A stretch of DNA of 64,000 nucleotides from Polyangiaceae bacterium (GCA_025937895.1 JAICQL010000007.1:23687-87686); one strand, 5' to 3'; counted from the first letter of the stretch, positions 51,890-61,298 are shown. Numbers and translations are program-made. Notes: generated from the letters alone by a model not told the origin.

Positions 51890-53026
51890 GTGGCTGCAGT
51901 TGAGGTGAGGGAGCTCGTGCGGGGGGCCGAGCAGCGAGATTTTCTGAATGTCGTCGATGAGGTGTACCGGGGTGACCCGAAGTACATCCGCCCGCTCGAC
52001 TTCGACGTGAAGTCGCGCATCTCGCGCTCGAGCCCGTTCTTCGAGCACGCGGAGGCGACCTTCTTCGTCGCGTACCGCAACGGGCGCTGCGTGGGCCGCT
52101 GCAGCGCGCAGATCGATCACGAGCACCTGCGCCGGCACAAGGATGACGCCGGCTTCTTCGGCTTCTTCGACACCGTGGATGATCCCGAGGTGGCCAAGGC
52201 GCTGCTGGACGCCGCCCGGCGCTGGCTCAGCGATCGCGGCATGAAGAAGATCCGCGGGCCCTTCTCGCTCAACATCAACGACGAGAGCGGCTGCCTGGTG
52301 GAGGGCTTTGACACGCCGCCCATGGTGATGATGCCGCATCACCGCAGCTACCAGGGCGAGCTGATCGAGAAGGCGGGCCTGGCTCGCCACAAGGATCTGT
52401 TCGCCTGGAAGTACCACACCGGTGAGGTGCCTCACCGCGTGCAGAAGGCGCACGACGAGATCGACGCGCTGCCCGAGGTCTACAGTCGTCCGGTGGATCC
52501 GCGGAACGTGGGGCGTGACGTGCGCCTCGTGATGGAGGTCTTCAACGACGCCTGGGGCGACAACTGGAGCTTCGTTCCCTACACGGATCACGAGCTCACG
52601 AAGATGGCCAAGGACGTGAAGCTGATCCTGGATCCTGCCATCACGCGTATCGCCTACGTGAGGGGCGAGCCCGCGGCCGTTGCGCTGGCGATTCCCAATC
52701 TCAATGAGGCCATCGGTGATCTGGGCGGGCGCCTCTTTCCGACGGGTGCGGCCAAGCTGCTGTACCGCGTGAAGGTGAAGGGCATTCACTCGGCCAGGCT
52801 GGCGCTGCTGGGCATCCGGAAGAAATTCCGGGCGGATCGCAAATACGCGGGGCTCAGCCTGTACCTGTACAGCAAGCTCAACGACTCGGGGCGCAGGGCA
52901 GGCTACACGTGGGGTGAGCTGAGCTGGACGTACGAGGACAACGGACCCGTGAACGCCGGCATTCGCGTGATGGGCGGCAAGGTCTACAAGAAGTATCGCG
53001 TCTACGAGGCGTCGCTCACTTCGTGA
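51890..53026 (+). CDS. Likely bacterial ceramide synthase (GNAT superfamily)
   Basis: A 378-residue cytoplasmic acyltransferase-like protein. It has a GNAT-type core (EVRELVRGAEQRDFLNVVDE, then FFVAYRNGRCVGRCSAQID) and a long C-terminal part with GPFSLNINDESGCLVEGFDT and GELSWTYEDNGPVNAGIRVM. Its length, fold type and immediate position after serine palmitoyltransferase match the N-acyltransferase bCerS, which acylates 3-oxosphinganine in Caulobacter and relatives. That assignment rests on context and general resemblance, not alignment. GTG 51890 begins at the base after the upstream stop, so translation is coupled. Confidence 0.78.
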   Translation: MAAVEVRELVRGAEQRDFLNVVDEVYRGDPKYIRPLDFDVKSRISRSSPFFEHAEATFFVAYRNGRCVGRCSAQIDHEHLRRHKDDAGFFGFFDTVDDPEVAKALLDAARRWLSDRGMKKIRGPFSLNINDESGCLVEGFDTPPMVMMPHHRSYQGELIEKAGLARHKDLFAWKYHTGEVPHRVQKAHDEIDALPEVYSRPVDPRNVGRDVRLVMEVFNDAWGDNWSFVPYTDHELTKMAKDVKLILDPAITRIAYVRGEPAAVALAIPNLNEAIGDLGGRLFPTGAAKLLYRVKVKGIHSARLALLGIRKKFRADRKYAGLSLYLYSKLNDSGRRAGYTWGELSWTYEDNGPVNAGIRVMGGKVYKKYRVYEASLTS

Positions 53027-53476
53027 GCAGCTTCAGGTAGACGACCTAGCCTGAGCCGGCTGGGCAAGGCTCGAGCTGAGCTAAATCGAAACAACGCGGG
53101 CCGCTGGCACTGTAGCGAGCACGGCGGCGGCTGCTGCTCCGTGATCGAGCTGTCATAGCGGCGCCTGCTCGCTGTGAAGCCACGACACACCGTGCGTCAC
53201 ACGCGACGAGCGGCCGTGCGTGGTGACGCGCCAGCGTGAAACCCTCACGAGCGCGCGCCGCCCCCGCTCTGCATCGGCTGCGAAACTCGGCGCGCTCGTC
53301 CGCGCGCGCGCTCCGCTCGTGCGAGCCGAAATCCGGTGTTTCACCGCCTCCGTGCAGCGCCGTTGCACGCCACGGGAATTTTGCATTTCGCTCTACGCTC
53401 GGGAGCGCAGCGACCGTTTCTGAGAGTGAGGGCCGCTTGGCATGCTTGCTGCTTATACGATGCTCAGGGAGAATGT
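53027..53476. other. Intergenic region upstream of a small membrane protein gene
   Basis: 450 bases without a convincing gene. Frames exist in this CG-rich DNA but lack start signals. The promoter of the small membrane protein is expected near its 3' end (for example the TTATAC at about 53453), but no matching -35 was found. Confidence 0.35.
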
Positions 53477-53671
53477 ATGACTTTCAAACCGGATAACCGT
53501 GCACTGCGTGTGCTGCTCTGGTTTGTCATCTTGTTTGTTCCGGGCGGGCTCGTATTGCTGGCGTGGGTGGCCGCGGAGCAGGTGCATCGCCGTTACCGCA
53601 CCGAGCTGGGGACGGGCGAGGCCGACCTGACCAACGCATCGCTGCCGGGCGTGAGCGGCGGCCGCGCCTGA
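53477..53671 (+). CDS. 64-residue single-span membrane protein
   Basis: A small ORF with a good ribosome site (AGGGAG five nt before ATG 53477). One membrane helix covers about residues 11-33 (VLLWFVILFVPGGLVLLAWV), followed by a basic stretch and a polar tail. No known family. It stands alone between the ceramide synthase gene and a convergent CoA ligase. Its last codons and stop are duplicated in a 20-bp repeat. Confidence 0.65.
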   Translation: MTFKPDNRALRVLLWFVILFVPGGLVLLAWVAAEQVHRRYRTELGTGEADLTNASLPGVSGGRA

Positions 53672-53695
53672 GCCCGAGCGGCCGCGCCTGAGCCC
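53661..53695. repeat. 20-bp tandem repeat, 1.75 copies, spanning the stop codon
   Basis: GCCGCGCCTGAGCCCGAGCG followed by its first 15 bases again. The first copy includes the TGA of the small membrane protein gene (53669-53671), as in the 17-bp array after the CheY-like gene. Confidence 0.75.
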
Positions 53696-53768
53696 CCGTG
53701 CCTGGACGGCCGCGCTCGAGTCCGAGCGGCAGCCATCACCACCGCCGGTGAGAACGCGCCAGCGCGGC

Positions 53769-55289
53769 TCAGCCCAGCCCGAGCTTCTGTGCCAGGCCGA
53801 TGCGCTGCAGCTTGCCGGTGGGTCCTTTCGGGATCTCCTCCAGCAGCAGGATCTTCTTCGGCACCTTGAAGTCAGCCAGGCGCGAGGCCGCGAACTTCTG
53901 CAGCTCCTTGGCCTCTGCCGCCTGGCCCTCGCGCAGCACCACCGCGGCACCCACCTCTTCCCCGAGCTTGTCGTGGGGGAAGGCGAAGGTGACGACCTGG
54001 GCGACCGCCGGATGATCCATCAGCACCTCATCCACCTCGCGCGGTGAGATCTTCTCGCCGCCGCGATTGATGATCTCCTTCAGGCGCCCGGTGAGGGTCA
54101 GGTAGCCCTCGAGGTCCAGCACGCCCTGGTCACCAGTGCGGAACCAGCCGTCGCTGAAGGACTCGGCGTTCGCCTTGGGGTTGTTCTCGTAGCCGAGGGT
54201 GACGTTGACCCCGCGGATCACCACCTCGCCCGTGGCGCCGGGCGGCAGCAGGTTGCCCGCAGCGTCCATGATCGCCACCTCGGGCCCGGCAGCCACCCCC
54301 ACGCTGCCCGGCACGCGCTTGCCCGCGAGGGGATTGCTGGCCATCTGGTGTGCGGCTTCGGTCATGCCGTAGGCCTCGACCACCGGAGCCCCGAAAGCAG
54401 CCTCCAGCTCGCGAATGACCTGCGGCGGCAGAGACGAGGACGAGGAGCGGATGAAGCGCAGCGGGTTCTCGGCGATCACCGCCCGGTTGCCCGCCGCGCG
54501 CGCCACGATGGCCTGGTGCATGGTGGGGACGGCCGTGTACCAGGTGGGGCGCGCCTCGCGCATCCAGGCGAAGAACTTCAGCGCGTTGAAGCCCGGCGTG
54601 CAGAACACGCAGCCACCGGCCGAGAGCGGCGCGAGCAAGCCCGCGATCAGACCGTGGATGTGGAACAAGGGCATGATGTTCAGACCCACGTCCTGCTCGC
54701 CGAGGGCCAGGGTGCGCTGCACGTTGCCGGCGGAGGCGCACACGTTGCGCTGACTGAGCGGCACGATCTTGGGCCGGGAGGTGGTGCCGGAGGTGTGCAG
54801 GATGAGCGCGATGTCGTCCGGGCCCGCAGCGCCCGGGGAGGCCGCCGCCGCGGCCGTGCCAGCGGTACGCCGGCTGATGGTGAAGGCGCCCGCTCCCAGC
54901 TCTGCCCTGGACAGCTCGAGCACGGCCAGCCCCAGCCGTTCCGCCACGGCCACGGCGGGCGAGCTGGAGCCCTGCTCCACCAGCAGCGCGCGGGCGCGCA
55001 AGTCGGTCATGTAGAACTCGAACTCCTCGCTGCGGTACGCCGGGTTGAGCGGCGCCGCGGTGGCCGCGCTGGCCACGGCGAGAAAGGCGGCGGCCATCTC
55101 CGGACCGTTGGGTAGCACCATTGCCACCCGCTCACCGCGACCAATGCCCCAGCCGTTGAGCGCAGCGAGCGTCTGCTCGATCACGGCGCGCAGGTCGCCG
55201 AAGCTGAGCGGAGGCCGCTCAGGCGCGCGCAGCGCAGGGGCGCTCTTCGGTGCAGCAGCGAGCAGCTCGGTCAGGCAGGTGAATCTCAT
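53769..55289 (-). CDS. AMP-forming CoA ligase, AAE3/oxalyl-CoA synthetase-like
   Basis: A 506-residue adenylate-forming enzyme that activates a carboxylic acid as acyl-CoA. The P-loop is HTSGTTSRPKIVPLSQRN, the adenylation core has YGMTEAAH and GWFRTGDQG, and the catalytic Lys is in GPTGKLQR. The wording of several segments (NIMPLFHIHGLIAGLL, TWYTAVPTMHQAI, ELEAAFGAPVVEAYGMTEA) is close to plant AAE3 and yeast Pcs60, oxalate-CoA ligases, so a small dicarboxylic substrate is plausible. It is 49 nt downstream of the PanE-like gene on the same strand. A role in supplying acyl-CoA for sphingolipids is a weaker alternative. Confidence 0.85.
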   Translation of the reverse strand: MRFTCLTELLAAAPKSAPALRAPERPPLSFGDLRAVIEQTLAALNGWGIGRGERVAMVLPNGPEMAAAFLAVASAATAAPLNPAYRSEEFEFYMTDLRARALLVEQGSSSPAVAVAERLGLAVLELSRAELGAGAFTISRRTAGTAAAAASPGAAGPDDIALILHTSGTTSRPKIVPLSQRNVCASAGNVQRTLALGEQDVGLNIMPLFHIHGLIAGLLAPLSAGGCVFCTPGFNALKFFAWMREARPTWYTAVPTMHQAIVARAAGNRAVIAENPLRFIRSSSSSLPPQVIRELEAAFGAPVVEAYGMTEAAHQMASNPLAGKRVPGSVGVAAGPEVAIMDAAGNLLPPGATGEVVIRGVNVTLGYENNPKANAESFSDGWFRTGDQGVLDLEGYLTLTGRLKEIINRGGEKISPREVDEVLMDHPAVAQVVTFAFPHDKLGEEVGAAVVLREGQAAEAKELQKFAASRLADFKVPKKILLLEEIPKGPTGKLQRIGLAQKLGLG

Positions 55290-55338
55290 GGCGCATTTCT
55301 ATCACCATCGATCGTGCAGAAACGACGCGAAATCGCCC

Positions 55339-56346
55339 TCAGCCGAGCGGCTCCAGGCGCAACCTGGCGCGCTGCTCGGAGAGGCGCCTGGCCAGCAAGC
55401 TCGTGCAGGCGTGGAGCGCAGAGAGATGCGGCGTGGGGGTCTCGGTGATGCGGCCCAGCTCGATCACGGCAGCCACTAGCGCCTCCAGCTCGAGCGGGCG
55501 ACCTGCTTCGACGTCTTGCAGCATCGAGGTCTTGTGCTGCCCGACCGCCTGCGCGCCCGCGATGCGCTTTTCCAGGGAAACCAGAAAGCGTACGCCCAGC
55601 TTGTCGCCGATGGCCTGCGCCTCGCGCATCACGTTTGCCGCCAGCTCGCGCGTGAGCGGAAACTCACAGATGTCTTGCAAGGTGGCATGGGTGAGCGCGC
55701 TGATCGGATTGAAGGAGCAGTTGCCCCAGAGCTTGAGCCAGATCTCCGAGCGGATGTCCGTGGACATGGGCGCGCGAAAGCCCGCGGCATGCAGCAGCTC
55801 CGAGAGTGCGCGCAGGCGCGCGCTGCGCGTCCCGTCCAGCTCACCGAGCGAGAAGCGGTTGCCCTCGATGTGGCGAATCACGCCGGGTGACGCGAGCTCT
55901 GCCGCTGGATAGGCGATGCAGGCGATCACTCGCTCCACGTCGATGTGCTGGGCGATCACCCCGCCCGGATCGACGCTCTCCACGCGCCGCCCGGCGTACG
56001 CTCCGGAGAGCTTCTGAAAGTACCACCAGGGCACGCCGTTCTGTGTCGTCACCACGGTCGTGTGCGGCGCCAGCAGGTGGTGGAGCTCCGGCGCAACGGC
56101 GGCCACCTGATGCGCCTTCATTCCCAGCATCACCGTGTCCTGCTCGCCCAGCTCGGCGAGCGCCGCGCTCGCGCGGAGCTGCAGCGTGTGCTCGCGCTGC
56201 TCTTCGTCGATCAAGGTCAGTCCGCGCTCGCGTATCGCTTGCAAGTGTGCCCCGCGAGCCACGACCGACACCGCCGCGCCGGCCTGCGCCAGCTTCACCG
56301 CCAGCAGGCCGCCGATGGCACCCGCGCCCACGATGCATACCTTCAC
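55339..56346 (-). CDS. 2-dehydropantoate 2-reductase-like protein (PanE/ApbA)
   Basis: A 335-residue NADPH-dependent ketoreductase. The N-terminus MKVCIVGAGAIGGLLAVKL has a perfect GxGxxG motif, VVARGAHL follows as the NADPH phosphate site, and the C-terminal helical domain carries the catalytic Lys and conserved SEIWLKLWGNCSFNPISALT. PanE makes pantoate for coenzyme A synthesis, but related reductases act on other 2-oxo acids, so the exact substrate is uncertain. It is the first gene of a pair with the CoA ligase. Confidence 0.88.
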   Translation of the reverse strand: MKVCIVGAGAIGGLLAVKLAQAGAAVSVVARGAHLQAIRERGLTLIDEEQREHTLQLRASAALAELGEQDTVMLGMKAHQVAAVAPELHHLLAPHTTVVTTQNGVPWWYFQKLSGAYAGRRVESVDPGGVIAQHIDVERVIACIAYPAAELASPGVIRHIEGNRFSLGELDGTRSARLRALSELLHAAGFRAPMSTDIRSEIWLKLWGNCSFNPISALTHATLQDICEFPLTRELAANVMREAQAIGDKLGVRFLVSLEKRIAGAQAVGQHKTSMLQDVEAGRPLELEALVAAVIELGRITETPTPHLSALHACTSLLARRLSEQRARLRLEPLG

Positions 56347-56715
56347 GACTCTTCCACGCCTCTCTCGTTCCCCGTCGATACACCCGCAGCCCCGCAGCAG
56401 GGCTACCGTAACGGCACGATAGTTACTCCGTGCAATGATTCAAAGCGCTTAGGTCGCTGGGCTACGGGCGCGCGGAGGCGCGCCGGCTTGCTGCGCCGGC
56501 CGGCAATCGCTCCCACCCTGAGCGCCCATTACCCCCTGCCCGGATTGCCAGGGAAGAGCAGGGGAAGATCTGCGTGTCGTGCAGCGTACGCGCGCGCGCG
56601 TGTCCGTCAGTGAATGACGCGTGCTGCAGCGCGCTGGCCGTGCAGCGTCGGGCAGCCGCAGCTTGGTGTTGCATTGGTGGTTCACAGGAAGTCGTTAAAA
56701 CGCGCGCCGCGCGAG

Positions 56716-56744
56716 TTGACGAGCCGACGGCACCACAATACACT
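56716..56744 (+). promoter_or_regulatory. Sigma-70-type promoter for the GltG-like gene
   Basis: TTGACG (56716-56721, five of six) and TACACT (56739-56744, four of six) with a 17-bp spacer, about 160 nt upstream of the GltG-like start. The region 56347-56902 otherwise contains no gene; only GC-rich chance frames and a CG-alternating stretch near 56588-56600. Confidence 0.55.
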
Positions 56745-56902
56745 GACATCACAATTCTACTGTTACTGCGGATGCGCGGGACGAGCACCACCAGCGGCAC
56801 TCTCACCCGCCCGCGGGCAAAGCAGAGCCCGAATCAGCTGCGCCACTGATCGCGGCAGTGGTGCGTCGAGCCCGCGAGGGCTTTTCAGGAGGTCCCAAGT
56901 CC

Positions 56903-58819
56903 ATGCGCCAACCCAGCATCACGCTCCTTCTCTGCCGGCAGGGTCAGATCCTGCGTCGCGTTCAGCTCGCACAGCCGGTGATCCGCATCGGTCGCCACCC
57001 TGGCAATCATCTGCAGCTCGACGAGCCCGCGGTCATCAAGCGGCACGCGCTGATCGAGCTCCTGCAGGATCGTGCCGTGCTCAGCGATCTCACGGAGGGT
57101 GGCGGCATGCGCCTGAACGGCAGGGCACTGGATGAGGCTCGCCTGAGCGAGGGAGATCGCATCCAGCTCGGCTCCACCGAGCTCGTGGTGGAACAGCTGG
57201 AGCTGCCGGGCGCTGCCATGACGGTTGCGCCAGCGCCGCGCGCGGTCGTGCAACGCGAGGCCGTGCAAGATGCGGCCGCGCACGACGTGCTGGCGTGGAG
57301 CGTACCGGCGCAGCGCCAGGGCTACGCGCTGCTGCGCAGCGGGCCCGCGGTGCGCTCGGAGGAAGTGGAGCTCGCGCACGTGCTGGCGGCCGAGGTGACC
57401 GTGCTGTGGGGAGAGAACGTGTTGCACGTCGCGCACCTGCGCGCAGGCCAGAGCTTTCATGTCGGCGACGACGAGCGCCCGCAGCTGCCGTGCGATTTCC
57501 TGCTGCCGCGCGAGAAGCTCGGTGTCTCTCGCTTGCCGCTGGTGCTGGCGCGTGGCGCTGGTTTCTCGCTGGTGATCCCGGCGCACGCGCAGGGCCGGGT
57601 GCGCAGCGCGGAGGGCGCGCAGCTGAGCCTGGCGGAGCTACGACCCGGTGCAGCGCCCTACTCAGCGCTGCCCGGTGCGCGGCTGCTGCCGCTCGTCCTG
57701 GGCACCCAGGCGGAGCTCGAGTTCGGTGACATCGTGCTGCGGGTGGCCGCCGTACGCGCCGGCAAGCCGCTGGGGCACGGCCTCGCTTCTGGCTTCGACA
57801 CGACGGCGCTGCCGTATTTTGCGCTGTCGGCGCTCTCGCTGGGCGGGCTGCTGTCCTCGCTCGCGTTCCTGGTGCCTCCGCTCGGGTTGCAAGACGAGAC
57901 CGAGTCGGATGAGGACCGGCTGTATTTGCTGCAGGCCTACCTGGACGCGGCCGCCGAGCGCGAGCGCGCGCGCGAGCTTCGCCCCGCGGCTGCAGCCAGC
58001 GCTGCCAGCGCCGACACCGGCGGCAGCCGGGCCGCGGGGGAGGAGGGTGCTCTGGGGGACGCGGCGGCGCCGGCTGCCGAGCGCCGGCTGGCTGTGGCCG
58101 GAAACGTGCCGCCCAGCGCGGGGCAGCTCTCGCGCAGCGAGCTGCTCGCCGAGGTGGAGCGCACGGGCATGGTGGGTCTGCTGCAGTCGAGCCAGCAGGG
58201 CCTCAACCTGCCCCAGCTGAGCTGGTCCGCGCCCCGCGCGCAGGGCGGTGACGAGCTGACCGCGCTCGGTGATCTGTGGTCGGAGCGGGTGGGGGAGGCG
58301 GCGGGCAGCGGCCTCGCGCTCACGGGTACGGGTCTACACGGCGGCGGCACCGCGGATGGCAGCATCGGCCTGGGTGGCCTCGCGCCATTTGGTCGTGGCG
58401 GTGATGGCCCCGGCGGCGCCGGTCCGGGCGGTGATGGGCGAGAGCTCGCGGCGCTGCGCGCGCTGCGCTCGTCGGGTGGGCATCGCACCAAGGTGCCGCA
58501 GCTGCGCGAGGCGGACACGCGCGTCAGCGGGCGGCTGCCGCCGGATACCATCCGGCGCATCGTGCGGCAGAATCACTCGCGCATGCGGCTCTGCTACGAG
58601 AAGGGGCTGATGACCAACCCGACGCTCGCGGGGCGAGTCAACGTGCGCTTCGTGATCGGCAGCGAGGGCCGAGTCACCCACGTCTCGGAGGCAGGCTCGG
58701 ACTTGCCGGATGCCAGCGTGGCTGGCTGCGTGACCCGCGCCTTCTACGACATCGGATTTCCCAAGCCGGAGGGCGGCATCGTCACCGTGGTCTATCCGAT
58801 CTCATTCCAGCCCGAATGA
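56903..58819 (+). CDS. FHA plus AgmX/PglI protein, GltG-like
   Basis: A 638-residue inner-membrane protein. Residues 22-105 are an FHA domain (RIGRHPGNHLQL, KRHALIELL, LNGRAL), although the Ser-x-x-His element is replaced by KRH. A beta-rich middle part follows (about 135-300). A transmembrane segment lies at about 315-340 (ALSALSLGGLLSSLAFLVPP). Then comes a long Ala/Glu and Gly-rich region and a C-terminal AgmX/PglI domain (about 540-638: RRIVRQNHSRMRLCYEKGL, FPKPEGGIVTVVYPISF). The FHA, single-span and TonB-like C-terminal layout matches GltG of the Myxococcus Agl-Glt gliding machine. No other glt genes are in the window, so this remains an inference. Confidence 0.8.
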   Translation: MRQPSITLLLCRQGQILRRVQLAQPVIRIGRHPGNHLQLDEPAVIKRHALIELLQDRAVLSDLTEGGGMRLNGRALDEARLSEGDRIQLGSTELVVEQLELPGAAMTVAPAPRAVVQREAVQDAAAHDVLAWSVPAQRQGYALLRSGPAVRSEEVELAHVLAAEVTVLWGENVLHVAHLRAGQSFHVGDDERPQLPCDFLLPREKLGVSRLPLVLARGAGFSLVIPAHAQGRVRSAEGAQLSLAELRPGAAPYSALPGARLLPLVLGTQAELEFGDIVLRVAAVRAGKPLGHGLASGFDTTALPYFALSALSLGGLLSSLAFLVPPLGLQDETESDEDRLYLLQAYLDAAAERERARELRPAAAASAASADTGGSRAAGEEGALGDAAAPAAERRLAVAGNVPPSAGQLSRSELLAEVERTGMVGLLQSSQQGLNLPQLSWSAPRAQGGDELTALGDLWSERVGEAAGSGLALTGTGLHGGGTADGSIGLGGLAPFGRGGDGPGGAGPGGDGRELAALRALRSSGGHRTKVPQLREADTRVSGRLPPDTIRRIVRQNHSRMRLCYEKGLMTNPTLAGRVNVRFVIGSEGRVTHVSEAGSDLPDASVAGCVTRAFYDIGFPKPEGGIVTVVYPISFQPE

Positions 58820-58827
58820 GCTTCGGC

Positions 58828-58881
58828 GGCCCCTCGAGACCGGCGCGCCAAGTGAGGATGGGGCGCAGATCTCGAGGGGCC
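58828..58881 (+). terminator. Long inverted repeat after the GltG-like gene
   Basis: GGCCCCTCGAGA (58828-58839) pairs perfectly with TCTCGAGGGGCC (58870-58881) over a 30-nt loop, 8 nt past the stop codon. A second stem-like stretch (GAGCGCTC...GCGCTC) follows before 58920. No T tract; probably a terminator or RNA-stabilising hairpin between two convergent genes. Confidence 0.5.
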
Positions 58882-58966
58882 TATCTCGAGGCGAGCGCTC
58901 GTAGCTTGCGCTCGCCCTCAGAGCTTCTGTGACCGGGGGTGCTCCCGCCACCGTTCACGAGAACCA

Positions 58967-60397
58967 TTATGGCACGGCAACATCCAGCACGTCTGCAGAA
59001 GATGTGTCGGAATGTTCAGTCGAGGTCGTTTTGCTGGACACACCACCCGTCGCGCGTGGCAGCCGGCGCGGAAGCCGCACGTTCACCTGCGTGCCCGCGC
59101 CCACCTGGCTCGTCACCTCGATCTCCCCGCCATGTGCGCGGACGATGCTGCGCACCAGCGCCAGGCCGAGCCCCACCCCGCCGGTCTGGCGCGCGCGGCT
59201 GCGATCCGCCCGGAAAAACGGGGTGAAGATATGAGGCAAATCCGCGGCTTCGATGCCCATGCCGTGATCGATCACGGACACCAGCACGCCCTGCTCCGTG
59301 CTGCGCACTCGCAGCTGAACGGGGCTGGTGGGCTCGGAGTACTTGCGCGAGTTGTCGGCCAGGTTGTCGATCACGCGACGCAGCAAGCCGGCGTCCCCTT
59401 CGATGGCTGGCACGTCCTCATCGAGGTCCAGCGTTAGGGTCTGGTTCGGGTACGCCAGGTGGAAGCGGCGCTGCGCGGCCTCGGCGAGCGCGATCACGTC
59501 GACCTCGTCCTTGCGCAGCACCAGCCCGCCTGGCGCGGACGAGCCCAGATCCAGCCGTGCCGCAGCCAGGATGTCCTCCACCAGGCGCTCCAGGTCGGCC
59601 CAGTCGGTGCTGATTTCTGAGAGCGCCTCGCGCGCCGCCTCGGCGTCGCCGTCCACGGCCAGGTCCAGCGCAACGCGGATGCGCGCCAGCGGCGTGCGCA
59701 GCTCGTGCGAGACGTTGGCCAGCAGCTCGCGCTGGCTCTGCAACAGCGCGGTGATGCGGTCCGCCATGTCGTCGAAGGCGCTGGCCACCGCGCCCAGCTC
59801 GTCGCGCCGCGCCAGGCGCGCGCGCGCGTCCAGCTGGCCACTACCGAAGTCGCGCGCCACCCGCGCCAGCTGCCGGAGCGGGCGCGCGATGGAGCGCGCG
59901 AAGACCACGGAGGCCACGAACACGATCGACAGCATGATGCCGGCGAGGATGACCTGATTCGAAAGCGGGCGCTTGAACTGGAAGCGGTCCGTGATCACGT
60001 ACGCCACCAGCTTGCCAGCCTCGTGGATGCCCACCGCCAGTGTGTCCCGTTGGGGACCTGGCAGAAAGCTGCGCACCGGCAGCGATGCGGCAACCTGGCG
60101 CGGCAGCGGCGCTGGCGGCTGCTCGTGCGTGCTGGCCAGCAGCTGCCCCTCCGGGCTGAACAAGGTCACCCGGATGCCCAGCTCCACGAGCAGCCACTCC
60201 ATCGTGTCGCGGAGCGCCTCCGGGTTCTTGCGATCAAAGGCCACGTGAGTGGCGGCGAACGTCTCCCAGCCGCCACGCCCCAGCCTGCCCGGGGCCTCGG
60301 CCAGATAGTCCCGCGAGACGGAGAAGCCGATCCAGGCGGTCAGCAGCTGCACCAGCGCCACCAGGTAGATGTTCACCACCAGGCGTGTGGGCTTCAT
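58967..60397 (-). CDS. Sensor histidine kinase
   Basis: A 476-residue membrane sensor. Two helices (about 8-27 and 148-168) enclose a periplasmic domain of about 120 residues with no recognised ligand-binding family. A HAMP linker follows (169-220). The phospho-acceptor is H231 in ANVSHELRTPLARI. The ATPase has the N box (DNLADNSRKYSE), G1 (DHGMGIE), F (FTPFFRA) and G2 (GVGLGLALV). It starts 3 nt after the stop of its response regulator, forming a two-component operon. The tail after about 445 is Ser/Thr/Asp-rich. Confidence 0.95.
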   Translation of the reverse strand: MKPTRLVVNIYLVALVQLLTAWIGFSVSRDYLAEAPGRLGRGGWETFAATHVAFDRKNPEALRDTMEWLLVELGIRVTLFSPEGQLLASTHEQPPAPLPRQVAASLPVRSFLPGPQRDTLAVGIHEAGKLVAYVITDRFQFKRPLSNQVILAGIMLSIVFVASVVFARSIARPLRQLARVARDFGSGQLDARARLARRDELGAVASAFDDMADRITALLQSQRELLANVSHELRTPLARIRVALDLAVDGDAEAAREALSEISTDWADLERLVEDILAAARLDLGSSAPGGLVLRKDEVDVIALAEAAQRRFHLAYPNQTLTLDLDEDVPAIEGDAGLLRRVIDNLADNSRKYSEPTSPVQLRVRSTEQGVLVSVIDHGMGIEAADLPHIFTPFFRADRSRARQTGGVGLGLALVRSIVRAHGGEIEVTSQVGAGTQVNVRLPRRLPRATGGVSSKTTSTEHSDTSSADVLDVAVP

Positions 60398-60400
60398 GGC

Positions 60401-61153
60401 TCAGCCGTCCGTCGCCAGTAGATAACCTGCGCCGCGGATGGTCTTGAGCATGCTGGGGCGTCGCGGATCGTCACCCAGCTTCTGACGGAGCCGAGAGATG
60501 TGGCCATCGATCGACCGGTCAAACACCGCATCTGCCTCGCGGTTGGCGAGCGCGAGCAGCTGATCTCGGGTGAGCACTCGCCCGGCTCGCTCGACCAGAG
60601 CACGCAGCAGGGTGAACTCGTAACCGGTGAGATGCAGCGGCCGCCCGTCGATGCTGGCGCGCAGCGAGGCGGGATCAATCTCGATGCGCCCCGCGCGCAG
60701 CGCGCGCTGCTTGGGCCCGGCGCGGCCGCGCGCGCGCCGCACTTGCGCGCGCACTCGTGCCAGGAGCTCGCGGGATGAGAACGGCTTGACGACGTAGTCG
60801 TCGGCGCCGAGCTCCAGCCCGAGCACCCGATCGGCCTCATCGGCACGCGCGGTGACGATGATGATCGGCACGTCCACCTTGGAGCGGATCGCGCGACAGA
60901 CCTCGATGCCGTCACAGCCGGGCAGCATCAGATCGAGCAACACCAGGTCGAAGCTCTCACGGCTGGCCACGCCGATCGCCGTGCGGCCGTCGGCTACGCG
61001 CGTGACGCGCACACCAAATTGTTCCAGGTAACGGGCAGTGAGCTGGGCAAGTCGCTCGTCGTCCTCGACCATCAAGACATGTGTGAGCGGCTCGGCGCTG
61101 GGACCATCGGCCTCTGTGGCCGCTGCGGACTCAGCCATCATCGCCATCATCAT
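60401..61153 (-). CDS. OmpR-family response regulator
   Basis: A 250-residue transcription factor. Receiver domain at about 24-140 with acidic E30/D31/D32, phospho-acceptor D74 (LLDLMLPGCDG), the Thr in IIIVTARAD and K in VVKPFSSREL. The C-terminal winged helix at about 150-247 (LTGYEFTLLRALVERAGRVL, DGHISRLRQKLGDDPRRPS) binds DNA. ATG 61153 with AGGA four nt upstream; other ATGs in the Met-rich start are possible. It is followed by its kinase. Targets are unknown. Confidence 0.95.
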   Translation of the reverse strand: MMMAMMAESAAATEADGPSAEPLTHVLMVEDDERLAQLTARYLEQFGVRVTRVADGRTAIGVASRESFDLVLLDLMLPGCDGIEVCRAIRSKVDVPIIIVTARADEADRVLGLELGADDYVVKPFSSRELLARVRAQVRRARGRAGPKQRALRAGRIEIDPASLRASIDGRPLHLTGYEFTLLRALVERAGRVLTRDQLLALANREADAVFDRSIDGHISRLRQKLGDDPRRPSMLKTIRGAGYLLATDG

Positions 61154-61298
61154 GACGTCCTAGTACCCGGAGGGCGTTCGGGCCAGGCAGGCACAATCCG
61201 TTTTCAGAAGCTCCGCATCATTGCGGGCGTGCTGTCCGGTAGGTGGAAACGCTACCCACTGTCCCACATGCACCAAGATGCCCCGTGCGGCCCAGTGG

